Source: Morella rubra (lineage: Eukaryota; Streptophyta; Magnoliopsida; Fagales; Myricaceae). From it: a DNA stretch of 64,000 nucleotides. The position numbers and the translations under genes are program-made. Below are positions 23,219-34,523 of this stretch, piece after piece (the stretch's first letter is position 1; every line of letters starts with the position of its first letter). The stretch is from positions 310,001 through 374,000 of the forward strand of contig CM025849.1 in assembly GCA_003952965.2 (NCBI GenBank). Direction: 5' to 3'. Below the pieces are notes generated by a model, which saw only the letters and a list, made by a program, of their open reading frames with translations, was not told the origin of the DNA and searched no databases.

Positions 23219-25348
23219 CTAAATTAGTAAATTACCTTCTTCAACCTCAAAGTTTTCAATACTGTCCAATGTTTGTTGAATGTCAAAACTAGGTTCTTCC
23301 CTTAACCAATTTTGCGTGCAGATTAATGCCTCAACAGTTTTTGGACTCAAAGAACTCCGAAAGGGATCAAGCACACGTCCACCGGTGCTAAATGCCGATT
23401 CAGAAGAAACGGTAGAAATAGGCATAGCCATCACGTCACGTGCAATATGGCCAAGGATAGGATATTTAAAGGCATTCATCTTCCACCAATTTAAGATATC
23501 AAAATCACAGTTCGTGCCTCACGACCATCTGATAAGTATTGTTCAATTTCAGATTTGTTACCCACATCTGTTTTTGATTCAAATTCATCCATAATGCCCC
23601 AAAAAGATTCAGAGTCGTCTACATCATTCCCATCACCCCCATGTGGAGTAAAAGAGTTCTTGCATGGTTGAACCTCGCTTAAAGACCCAAACCGAGCAGA
23701 ATACTCCATATACAATCGATGTAAGACACGTCTTACACTTTCTAACATCAATTCAGCCTCATGTTCATATATTTGTTTGAACCACAATTCCAAAGCAAAC
23801 ATTTTACACCGTGGATCAATCACAACAGCAATGAATAAAAACAGATTAAACTTCTCAGACCTTCCCCAATATTTTTCATACTTCCGTTTCATACCAATTG
23901 CCATGGCACTTAAAAAGAACATCACTACTATCACACATCCTTGAAATTTGTTTTTGAATCATACAAAGCTCTTGAAAATATGCATTAGAAGTTACATGCA
24001 AAGATCCAGAAAATCTCAATGTAGCTTCATAAAAAAGTTTCAAAAACTTTGTAATTACTCGAATTCTATCCCAATCACCACATCTAGGAGGCCCTAAAAT
24101 CCTTCTCCCCTCACTAGCTTCACCAAAGTGACGAAGAAAGTGCTCATCATCATCCTCCAAGTGTTCGAATGCCTTTTGATATTTTTGAGCTGAGTCCAAC
24201 ATAAGGTAAGTTGAGTTCCATCTGGTAGAAACATCAAGACACAATCCCCTTTTACTCTCAATCTTTTCCTTTTGTGCACAAACGTTGAATATTTTCAATC
24301 TAGAAGGAGAGGACCTCACATATCTCACTGCATTACGAACCTTGACAATTGATTCATCACTTTCTTTTAACCCCTCAGTGACAACAAGGTTTAAGATGTG
24401 GGCACAACATCTCATATGAAGATAATCACCATCCATGACATTGCCCTTCATATGCCTCTTTAGGTAATCAATAGCAACATCATTTGAGGAGGCATTATCA
24501 ACTGTGATGGTGAAAACTCTATCTATTCCCCAATCATGCAAACAAGTCTCTATATGCTTCCCAATTGTATCCCCCCGATGATTAGGAATTAAACAAAAGT
24601 TTATGATTCTTTTGTGCAACCTCCATTCAAAATCAATGAAATGTGCAGTCAAACACATGTAATTTAAATTTTGCACTGAGCTCCAAGTGTCAGTTGTGAG
24701 ACAAACTCTACTAGCAGAAGACTTAAAAAAAGATTTCAACTTTCCCTTTTCCACATCATATAGCTTCATACAATCCCTAGCCACAGTAACACGAGAAGGC
24801 ACATTAAACTTAGGTTCCATTTTCGAACAAACTTTTCTAAACTTGATCGACTCCACAAATCTAAAAGGCAATTCATCACAAATAACCATTTCAGCAATTG
24901 CCATCCGAATACCTTCAGGATCATACTTGTGAAACCCCATTTTATTAATTGCACCACCATCAGACCCTTCCCCTTTCTTGTCAAAACACAAAGTAGTCTG
25001 ATTCTTATCCACTGGTCTCCTATAGGGATACTTCTTGCAACTCTCTAAATGTTGTATCATTGATGATGTCCCATTTTTCTTAGAGTGACAATAGTACTCC
25101 TTCAAACAATAGTTACATGTGGCTTTTGGGTCACTAGAATCACAAGCAGCCATTTTGGTAAAATGGTCCCACACTTGGGACGGGTCTCTACTAGCCTTCC
25201 TTTTAGAAAAAGGTCGAATAGTAGGCTGGGACTGGGTTTGAGTTGGAGTATTGTTAACATTTGATGGGTTTTCATTCATAGGAGATAGTGCCTCATCCTC
25301 TTTTATCGGGGGGGTAGGATTACCCCCTTTAGATGTAGGACCGTCCAT
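23219..25348 (-). pseudogene. hAT transposase with BED zinc finger (RICESLEEPER/DAYSLEEPER-like), two frameshifts
   Basis: Three frames on the minus strand cover a typical plant hAT transposase. 25348-23876 begins with a proline/threonine-rich leader and a BED finger (VWDHFTKM, CNYC, HLESC). It then carries SRVCLTTDTWSS, the HMRCCAHILNLVV box and DVSTRWNSTYLML of the RNase-H-like core. 23934-23491 carries MKRKYEKYWG and AVVIDPRCKM. 23479-23219 is the dimerisation region with STVSSESAFSTGGR. Frame changes lie near 23920 and near 23485. The enzyme family cuts at the element ends through a DDE catalytic core. This copy should not make a complete protein unless the indels are assembly errors. Confidence 0.9.
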
Positions 25349-26806
25349 CTAGAATTTAGTAACTGAAATGTAGAAAATAAGACTGTCACTATCACATTCT
25401 TCACACATGACAATGACACAACCTAACATACTAAATTACTAACATAATATGTAAACTAACATGCTAAAAAGATATGTTAACTAATTATTCACATCCTTCA
25501 TATACTAACATAGCTCAATTCATAATTTCATACCAATGAACCAATTTACAATTTCACATATTCAATTAAATACAAAGAAATTAATGTTCACAGATTCAAT
25601 GTTCATAAATTCAATTCAATGTCCAGAAATTAATGTTCACAGATTCAATTAAATACAAAGAGAGTATCGGCTTTTGTACAATGCCTCTATGCAATTTACA
25701 ATGTCAACAACCCAACAGAAACAAGAGGAGATTCTTACTTTCACCTAGGCGCTAGAATGAAAATGATTATTAGTGAAATGGAATATGTATGCCGACAAGG
25801 AAGAAAACTAAAACATGTTAATACAATTACACCAACACTCATCAAACACTCTTAGAATTATGTTCAAAGGGCATACACAGAAAGAATTAATTGAATTATG
25901 CATTTGGAGCAAAAGGGTTGTCATCCACAATGGCTCTGTGACGTCTATAAAGCAATGGCGTGGCTTAATAAATGATGCCAAACAACACGAAACAAATAGT
26001 CCCAGTGACAGATAGTGAGAGCATACCTCAAAATAAAACTAACTCCAATTTCTGCCAAATACAAAGAAACGAAAAGAATAAGGTTAGTTCGATTTATACA
26101 GAAGAAGAAAGAAATAGAAAAAGATAAAGGAAAAAAAAAAACAAAAACAAAAAAAACCTCAGGCACCTACATCACAAAGCATACGTTTAGAAATGACTGA
26201 GAGGAGGAGAGGTGGTGGAATGGTGCAGCAGGGGAAGGATGAGAGCTCAGAGCTGGAGGCCGGAGGGGGCTGCTTCAGAAACGATTGAGACTAGGGTTCG
26301 GCGGGGAAAGGCGTGGAATGGTGCGGCAGAGGAAGGATGAAAGCTGGAGGGGGAACGGCGCAAAGGTTGAGCCTGGAGGTGGGGGGCGATTTTTGGACTT
26401 AGGGTTAGGGCTACACAATCGAATCACGAATGGGTAAAAAAAATAAAGATAAGTGGGTCGGTCGGTTCAGTTTTCGGTTGACCGACCCATATCACCGAAA
26501 ACCGAACCGATTCCTTCGGTTTTAAAAAACCTGGGCCGAGGACCGACTTGGGCCATCGCCCAACCGCCCGCGCCAATGGGCTTCGGTCGGTTTAGGTCGG
26601 CCGGTTCGGCCCTCGGCCCAATCCTGTTCAGGCCTAACAGGATCAATAAATTGTTTCGACATTCAGATCTGGGATCATTAGGCTGACCTCAACGGATGTC
26701 CTAAACAAAGAGAGAGTAATTGAATCGTGAAAACATTAATATACTTTAATGTTGTTATTATCTGTCTAATTGGTGCATAAAACAATAATGAATAAGTTAA
26801 AATCAA

Positions 26807-27203
26807 GGGCTAAATATATTTTTCACCCTTAAACTACCATGAATTTTATATTTTACACCATAAACTACCACTTTTGTTATATTTCACCCTTTAACTAATT
26901 ATCTTAGACACTTCGCACCTTTTGTCAAATTTTAAGACACTTTGTACCCTCTAATTATCAATGTTAGATACTTTACACTCTATTCAACAATAATACCCTT
27001 AAAAATTTAATGAATTGACAACAATACCTCTAATATATGAAAAATGGGTCAAGAGCATTATCATTATTTTAATCTAAAAATTTGACAGAGGGTGCAAAAT
27101 GTTTAAGATTGGTAGTTAGAGGGTGAAATGTAACAAAAGTAATAGTTTAAGGTGCAAAATACGAAACCTATGATAGTTCGTGGATGGAAAATTTATTTAC
27201 CCC
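26807..27203. mobile_element. Foldback MITE, Mutator-like, with exact 9-bp target duplication
   Basis: A 397-bp element whose two ends are inverted repeats of about 130 bp. The left end is GGGCTAAATATATTTTTC and the right end (reverse complement) GGGGTAAATAAATTTTCC. Inside, phrases of the type CACCCTTTAACTA and TTTTGTCAAATTTT recur in inverted order. TAAAATCAA flanks both ends (26798-26806 and 27204-27212), the 9-bp duplication of Mutator-like elements. It is non-coding. Confidence 0.85.
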
Positions 27204-27212
27204 TAAAATCAA

Positions 27213-28456
27213 TTTATAAAGTGTATAAACTAATAATAAATAAATAAATTGATTACAATTTTTTAAAAAAAAGATTAAATCAATTAAAATCATGTTTGTA
27301 AAATAAAGACTAATTTAACATAAGTATATTGATGCAACAAGTAAATAAGTGTTAAATATAAAAAACAATGCTAGAAAAGCAAACACAATGTTTTTTTGAT
27401 GGTTTGACAAACCTCACTTACATCTATTACTCAAGCTTCTTTTCAAACCTTGAGGTTTTTACCACTATCTTCAAAAACACTTAAAAGCATATTAAATGAA
27501 GGTTTAAGACCATCCAATATTGGTATCAGAGCCAAGTTTACCTATAATGTTTACTCCAACAGTCTATGAAAGAAACAAGTTGTTGCTTCTCTAATCCAAG
27601 ACTCGATGTGTGAACTTTCCCAATTATCTTTAGTATAATTTAATAGTATGGCTACGCCTGAACTTCTGGATGATTCTGGTGAGTGCCAGTGGTATTTTTC
27701 TAAGTATGGTGGCCATTTATCTCACACTATCTAACTGTAATTTTTGTTAACTAAATAACAGTATCAATCATACCAAGCCACTTAAAAAGGTCAATATTAT
27801 TCAAAGTACAACATGCAAAAGTAGCCCTACTGTGGCGTCAACAAGAGTTGGGTTATGTTATAAAAACATATTTTGTTGTAATGATTCAGAAAATCTATTG
27901 AGATGTATTTTTTTTTTTTTTTTGTAGATTGTGAAAGTGGTGAGACGGGAAGATGGTTAGAAAGATAAAATTCTAAATACATTAAAGACCTTTTATTTGT
28001 CTTTCTTCTCTTTTTAACAAATCATGTTTATTTAGATGACGTTTGTAAATAAAATTTTACTAAAATTTTAAGAATTGGAAAAAAAAGTAAAGAAAGAAAA
28101 TAAAAAAAGTTGGTGAAAAAAATAAAAAATAAGGAAATTTTTTTTTTACAGTGATGATAAAATTTTAATAATGTTAAAATTTTAATAACAAATGCCTTTT
28201 AATCATCAAGATAAGATATTATCCGTATATAATTTTTTATTTTTATTTTTTAAAACGAAACCGGAAGGCGGGACTCAAAAGCCGCCAAACCCAAAACCCG
28301 AAGCCACGAAGATCTGCCAAAACTTTTCTCCTAACTCCTCGTAAATACCAAGCTCCTCAAGGTCTCGTACCCACGTTTCAGTTTCATTCGCAGGGCGGCC
28401 AGCGATCAAACACAAAGTTCTCTCCCCGACTGTTTTCAACTGTCCGAACTGACAGA
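27213..28456. other. Intergenic DNA with an LTR-element fossil trace and a degraded MITE
   Basis: Around 27510-27535, TTGGTATCAGAGCCAAG matches the initiator-Met tRNA primer-binding site used by plant LTR retrotransposons. It is an isolated fossil with no recognisable genes. A degraded MITE related to the one at 10753 spans about 28038-28197. Its ends share the TAAAATTTTA phrase with that element in inverted order. 28316-28456 aligns with the 5' UTR of the intact stress-protein gene. Confidence 0.5.
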
Positions 28457-29261
28457 ATGGCCGAGACGACAGCAACGGCGCGGAGGATTTTGGTGGCCGT
28501 GGACAGTAGCGAGGAGAGCATGAGCGCTCTCTCATGGTGCCTCGAGAACGTGACCTCCAAGAACTCCAAGGAGAAGGATACTCTCGTCCTCCTCTACGTC
28601 AAACCCCCCCGCACCGTTTACACGGCTCTCGACGGCACAGGTAGGTCGGGTGAGCACCCAGAAGGTATTTTGCACAGAAAAAATGGGTACTTCACGGAAA
28701 CAGGAAACTGAACCCTGTTCTTTTTTTGCTGTATTTTTTGTTTGTGAGTTCAGGGTATTTGTTTTCGTCTGATTTCCCAGCGGCCATGGATAAGTACAGA
28801 AATGGCGTGGCTTATCGCGTGATGCAGAAGGCCATGATGAGGGTGGAGAAGGACTTCAGAACGTTAGTACAATTCTCAACTCGAAATCTTTTCTAAAAAT
28901 GAAACTTTAATCATTTTTGGAGAGTTTGGACTAATTAAATTATTGTTGTTGGATTATATTAAGTTGGAGACGAGAATAGAGCATGGTGATCCGGGGGATG
29001 TGATTTGCCAGATGACACGGAAATTGGGCGCCGACGTGCTGGTCATGGGCAGCCATGGCTACGGCCCCATTAAGAGGTGGCGTCCAATTTAAATCAGTAT
29101 ATATTATATTCTCCAAGTTTTCCTGCTAAATTTGTAACTTGCTAACCCATTATAACATTATTTGTGGCGCCGGGGCCCGCAGGGCTTTGCATGGGAGTGT
29201 GAGCAATCACTGCGCACAGAGGGTCAAGTGCCCCGTTTTTATCGTGAAGAAGCCCAAATGA
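28457..29261 (+). pseudogene. Decaying paralogue of the universal stress protein gene
   Basis: Same exon layout as the copy at 20849: exons 28457-28640, about 28754-28862, 28964-29076 and 29183-29261. The first exon is intact (RRILVAVDSSEESMSALSWC) and the ATP motif GSHGYGPIKRALHGS is kept. The donor of intron 2, GTGAGT in the intact gene, has become a shifted GTTAGT one base early, and the acceptor of exon 3 has moved. Normal splicing then gives a frame change and an early stop. A cryptic donor after MMR (AGG then GTGGAG) would restore phase and shorten the loop. The last exon ends at an early TGA about six residues short. The upstream TATAAG is also lost. It is most likely a pseudogene, or less likely a gene kept by alternative splicing. 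Confidence 0.8.
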
Positions 29262-29683
29262 TCTCCTGCCGGAAACAATTAATCCATTATTTTACCTTTT
29301 ATTTTCCTCTTTCTCTCCTTGCTCTTTCTTATAGTTATTGTAAAGAGTTTTTTTGTAGCCTGTAGGCTCTCTTGTAATATTCTTTCTGTTCTTCTTTTTG
29401 GTCATCTGGTCTTTGTTTTTCAATGATATATGTAATGCTTTTTCTGAGAGTGGATTAATTAATACTTAAAAGTTGGAGAATTTTTCAAAGTGGAAGTGAA
29501 AAGCTTGAGAAGAACCAGCAAGGATGGTAAATTGTGAGACGAATCAATAATATAGTATTCCGAGAATCACATTGACTTTTCAAGTTATTCATTTTGTAAT
29601 TTGCACCTTAAACTATCAAATTTCGATCAATTAAATCTTAATTACAATACTATCAACTGAAATGAATTATGTTTATTTATCGA
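29262..29683. other. Spacer between the USP pseudogene and CLU pseudogene
   Basis: The first half resembles the 3' UTR of the intact stress-protein gene (CTCTTGTAATATTCTTTCTG). The rest is AT-rich with nothing recognised. Confidence 0.4.
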
Positions 29684-32600
29684 ATTCATTCCAATGCCTC
29701 TGCATCCCAATGAGCTCACTACCGTAAGAAAAGAGTTAAGTGCATCCTCTGCTCTGGCTCCATCACGTCTGTGGTCTGGAGATGGTAACAGGTACAAAAT
29801 TTATTCAGAAGTGAAGAAAATACACCATCAGATTACCAGAGAGTAAAGCACCATTAAAATAGAGTCACCATGGAGGAAGTCACAGTGACAATATCCTCTG
29901 GTTTTTACTGGCATGTTTACACTACGAGTTACCAAAACTTCAGAAGTTTCAAATCAATTGGCTCAAATGACATAAGAAGCTGCACAAATGAGATGACTTA
30001 CACAGTGGAAACCTGTATATAATCCCAACCATGAGTTTGGTGGCAACAAAGATTGAACATTTTCAAAAGGGTGTGCAGAAGCCCTCCGCTCCAAAATTTC
30101 ACGAAACGCTTCAGAATAAGAAAAAAGGACACAGTAATTCAATGACATATGAAAAATTAGTCCACTTCAAACTTCAACAGAGTGGAAGGCTTAAGCATGT
30201 CCTCTCACCTTTCTTGAACTTGGGTCGTATTTTCTGCAGTAGCTCAACAAGGGTCGTTGCTTCTGAGCTGGTCTTACTCGCCCTTGGGTCAAGAGTATTC
30301 CCATTGCTTGAATTGACAAAAAACATTTTCGTAGTTCCACTTTACGCAGTGCAACAAGGGAAAGATGCGGAGAACAGATTTTACAATGCTCTCCACGCAT
30401 TTGATCTCTTTTGAAGATGGCAGTAGAAAGTTACTCAGTGAACCTGCAACATCCTCCATAAAACTCAGACCATCAAGCTCAGGGACTTCGGTTTTTGCAG
30501 TATCTAGTTCACGCAAAAATCCAGAATCCTAAGTGTGTTACAGCAAAAATTATGTGGAAAATAAATGGACTACACTAATTGGTTTAATATTCCAAACCTC
30601 CTGAACTAGAAGATTTGCTTTTTGCTGTGTCATACTGCAACGCAGGTGATGTTGTCAGCGAGGCATGAAGTGCGGAAAGTGAAAGTTAGATTCTCTTGTT
30701 TGGTGAACATGAGCCCTTATAGATCTATCATCGTACAATGCTGCCAAAATGCCTTCCATGTTAGAGCCATCAATTAGACATTATTATTACAGAGATAAAG
30801 CAGTGTTAGTACCGGGAACCATTTCCAAGGAGCAGCCGCAAGTAGTAATGTCAGCTACTTCAGAAATTTCATTGTAATCTTCTAGATGGTGAGTGGAACC
30901 ATCCTTTGTGTGCAACAATAAGTCATAGCAAGTGATATAACATGTCTATGGAGCATCAAGAAGAAATTGCCTTATGTCCATGACAGAGTCTCCTGAATTC
31001 AGCTGCAGGAAGATCAAAAAATTGTGTGGTTTACATCTTGGAATCGATGCCAATAACAATTAGACTCTCTGATGGACTAAGCAGCCATGTGACGCCAATA
31101 ATCAATAACTCAAATGCTGGATTGAACAATTGAATTACTTTCAACTTGGCAACTGGGAATAGGATGTTCTGAGTGCCTAGAAAGTAAACTACTAGATGCA
31201 TGCAGGAGTCTGCATTTTAAGCAATTGAGAGTGCAATAATGCTAGAAACAAAAGTTTCACTTTCCTGGAGCTCAAGTTTCTCCCCACTATGTGTTTTGAC
31301 AGAGACGGGATAGAGATTGAAAGTGCTTGTAAATTTGGCATATCTCCATAGTCAAAACAATTGTTTTATAAATGTATTTTCATTATGTAGATTGTATATA
31401 GTGACTTGATTAATGTTGGAGGAGGTGGAGCTCAGTGGATCTCATTAGAAGCTGCTAGAAGGTTCCTGAACTCAAGAGAATGGTCTGGGAAGCCGTGCTG
31501 AGCTGGTGGGAAGATTGTGAGGTGTTTGGGTTAGCCTAGGGTTAACCTGGGGTTAGCCTGGCGTAACTGATGCAGTTTAGCGAGAAAACTCTAGAAACTC
31601 GCCCAACTAAAAAGCTGACCTGTTTGACCAAAGTACCCTCACTTAAACAGTCTATATGCCTTTCCCAAAAAGAAGAACAGTACGCACCTTGGGTTTGACG
31701 CAGAAAACAGAACACACTCTAGAATATTCCTCTCTCCAACGAAAAACCCATTTCTCTCTCTGCTGAACCTGATCTGATCGCATCTGGTGTGAGAGTTCTT
31801 GAACTTCCCTCTGGTGGAAGATTCTGAAGATTCAAGGCTGCTGAACGTTGGGTTTGCTATTCCCATTTCGGTTGGTGTTGATAGTGAAGTTGAATCTTGA
31901 AGAAAGGTGTTCTTGGTGGCTGAGCAATTTCTGAGAAAAGATTCAGAAGGTTGACGAGTTCGTTGATGTCCATAGTTGCTGATCGGAGTTGCTGATCGAA
32001 GACTCGGGTGCTGGGCACCATCCTAAGAAAGGAGTTCTTGGGAAACTTTACGGAAAGATTGGGGATCGGGGAAATGAAAAGGAATTTCATGATTTATCAC
32101 CATCGTGTAAAGTTGTCAAGCAATTAGTGGACTGATTGGTGTTTAAAACACCCGAAGTGTTTTTGTCACTAGGGGAAATCCACCTCAAGTGATTTTCACT
32201 TCGTTACCAAAAATTTCTGGTGTTGAGTCTATTCTTCTCTATCTTGTTCTTTATGCTACTAATCATTTTCTTGTTGTGCATTTGCAGATCTAAAAAGAAT
32301 TGGTAACGTGAAATTGGCAAGCTTTTTGATTGCTGGATTTGTGACCGAATACTTGCTGGTTAATTAGTCTTAGAGTTGTTGATATTATTGTGAATAGTTA
32401 GTCTTTGTATTGCTGGTTTTTTAGAGTTAATCTTGTCTTGAATAATTGCTGAAAATCTCTTTACATTGAGTTTGCCTTGCTGAAATTTGCGTAGGTTATT
32501 CTTGTGATAATCTTATTGAAGGTGCAGATATTAGCTAGCTAAAAAATCATTATTGTGTGGATTATATTCTTGCTGACTATATTTCATTGTTGCATCTTGA

Positions 32601-33240
32601 TAGTTGATTGTTAACAAGGTTATCTTGATTTTTCTGTGAAGATATTGCTGCTGTAATTGTTCTCTATTGGTTTGGTTATCAAAGCTGTATCAGTCTTAAT
32701 TTGTTAAGCTTGGTTGCTGTTAAGTGCTTTATTCATATTGTTAGAATAGGTTTTAATATTGAGATTGTATTGGTGCTGTTGATATTGTTTTTTCTGTAGT
32801 TTCTTAAAAAGGGTGTTATTAGTTTTTAAATACCTATTCACCCCCCCTCTAGGTATATTCTCGGGTCTAAACGTAGTTTCAGAGATGAAGCTCTCCTGGC
32901 ATTCCCCGAGGGGGGGAGGAAATGAATGAGATATATGACATAATGCAGAAGAACCAGCGTTCTGATCAACTGCAGCCTCCATAAATTAACAGAATACTCG
33001 TGCAATTAATTTCACCTTGCTTCTGTTGGCTTGCTGAATTTGCTGTTTCAGCCTCTGTTACTTCTGGCTTGCATTGGTTGATTCTTCCACAATTGGAACA
33101 CCATTAGCATCAGCTTTGGCAGACTCTGTTGCATTTGAATTATCTTTCTCAGGAGCACTGGATGAGACCACTGATTCGGAAGAAGTCGTGGTATTAGGTT
33201 CTCCTTTCCGGTTTCTCCCTTTGTTTGATTTTTCTGCCAT
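29684..33240 (-). pseudogene. Truncated pseudogene of FRIENDLY/CLU (clustered mitochondria protein), N-terminal part only
   Basis: Minus-strand fragments follow the exon order of plant FRIENDLY (FMT), a cytosolic protein of about 1,400 residues that controls mitochondrial distribution and mitophagy. Exon 1 (33240-33016) encodes MAEKSNKGRNRKGE and, after a 1-base shift, EAETANSASQQKQ. 31002-30813 encodes GDSVMDIRQFLLDAP, an in-frame stop, and CYDLLLHTKDGSTHHLEDYN. About 30745-30596 encodes YDDRSIRAHVH with a shift. About 30512-30209 encodes TEVPELDGLSFMEDVAGSLS, an internal deletion and DPRASKTSSEATTLVELLQK in another frame. 30108-30013 encodes RASAHPFENVQSLLPPNSW. The last trace (29756-29684) matches SYGSELIGMQRHWNE. 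Introns are kept, so this is a segmental rather than processed copy. The coding match stops near 29684, and the rest of the gene is absent. An LTR-type fragment lies in its first part. Confidence 0.88.
31400..32880 (+). mobile_element. Old LTR-type fragment inside the CLU pseudogene (ends approximate)
   Basis: About 1.5 kb between CLU exon 1 and the next recognised exon does not match the gene. It ends near a TTCACCCCCCCTCTAG phrase common near plant Copia-type LTR ends. No coding domains, clear termini or target duplication were found, so it could be a solo LTR or other old repeat. It is a broken fossil. Confidence 0.35.
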
Positions 33241-33360
33241 CTTTTCTTCCTAATTCAAACAATTAACATCAGCAAAGGGTCACCACGACTACCATCTTGG
33301 ATGCAACTTGCAAGAACTGAAACCATTAGCAGCAGACATGCATTGCACTCAGAGAATGAA

Positions 33361-33508
33361 AGAAGTAATTTTACTCACTCAACCATACAACACGATAGAA
33401 TAAAGCCCACAAACATCAATCCGCAAATAATGAAGTAATTTTACTCACTCAACCTGTCAACCATACGACACAATAGAATGAAAGCCACAATCATCAATCC
33501 AAGAATAA
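33361..33508. repeat. Two-copy tandem duplication (about 71-75 bp)
   Basis: GAAGTAATTTTACTCACTC starts both units, and ACATCAATCC/TCATCAATCC occurs near their ends. It lies upstream of the CLU pseudogene start. No function is suggested. Confidence 0.75.
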
Positions 33509-34523
33509 TCTTTATATATAACTCACAGCTCACACAAACAGAGTTATGCACATCACATCATTATATGATTAAATTATTGATCCTACTTAATCCCTCAGAT
33601 AACACTATGATGTCCCAATCAGAAACATGAAAACCATCCAGTTCTCCAACCGTATAAATCTGTAGGGAACAGAATAAACAGTCAAAAAGCTAGAAAAATG
33701 CTTAATTGGGGTGGGAAAGGGTGGTTGAGTAAATACCCGAAGAAACAGAACCCAGTGACCATGAGTCTATTATATGCGGATTAAAAATACCCGAACAGAA
33801 TGTTAGACAAAAGACTATCTTTTATCGTAACGGGAATATTATGCATCAACCTGAAGCAATTAAAGCACAGAGTTAACTCTAGGAAAAGAGAATCAATTTG
33901 AATCTCAATTTTAGGATTCGCAACATCCAAATCCGACTATAGCACATAAGAAAAAACTAAACAATCGGGTAGATCAGGATATCCGGGAAGAAATCCGATT
34001 CCCTCACTTAGACAAAAAGCACCGTTTTGGCGGGAGGGGTGTTACATTTGCCTCCCCTTTGGCTCGTTTCCTCTTAAGAGAAAATTATCTAATGAATCTG
34101 AATAAGTCAATGAAAAAGAGTATATTAATAAATCAATCTAATAATCTATATTAAAATATTAAAAATAAATATAAAATAAAAAAATTCTAAATAAAGAATC
34201 ATTATATGGATTCATTCAGTATTTTATTATAGACCCTTAGATATATTTATTATATTGTAATTTATTCAATAGTCAAATTAGGACCATTAGAATCTGAGTC
34301 CCTTTTCAGCCGCCGCCGGTCTCCCAAAAAAAAAAAAAAAAAACCGAGAGAAGAGAACCAAAAACGAGTTCCGAAAGAACGTGTCCCTCTTAAAGCCCAA
34401 AAGCCACCCCGTCTTCTCAGCCGCCCCCGCCCCGGGCCTCGACTGCCCGTCAAAGCCGAACTCTCTTTTTAAATATGTTCACGGCGCATACCCCGTGAGA
34501 CTTTGAACACAAAAAAGACTGAG
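33509..34523. other. Intergenic region between divergent CLU pseudogene and SUMT gene
   Basis: AT-rich DNA followed by a GC-rich block at 34300-34460 with an A-run at 34328-34342, likely the promoter or 5' UTR side of the SUMT gene. No separate gene is recognised. Confidence 0.4.

Larger units (their letters stand above)
22467..26636 (-). mobile_element. hAT-superfamily DNA transposon, full length (4170 bp) with exact 8-bp target duplication
   Basis: ACAGGATC flanks the element exactly on both sides (22459-22466 and 26637-26644), the 8-bp target duplication of hAT elements. The short terminal repeats are imperfect: TAGGGGTGAACACGGTCGG at the left, TAGGCCTGAACAGGATTGG at the right (reverse complement). 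Both ends carry clustered GC-rich CGGTTCGG/CCGACC-type motifs within about 200 bp, like the subterminal transposase-binding motifs of Ac-type elements. A transposase gene lies inside on the minus strand. The exact target duplication suggests recent insertion, but the transposase has frameshifts, so movement would need a partner elsewhere. Confidence 0.93.

Noticed and set aside
27510-27540. Initiator-Met primer-binding-site-like sequence
   Set aside because: No recognisable LTR pair or coding domains surround it. It is kept only as a fossil trace in the intergenic entry.
32704-32982. 92-codon minus-strand frame near CLU exon 1
   Set aside because: It does not match CLU or other families and lies across the junction with the LTR-type fragment.
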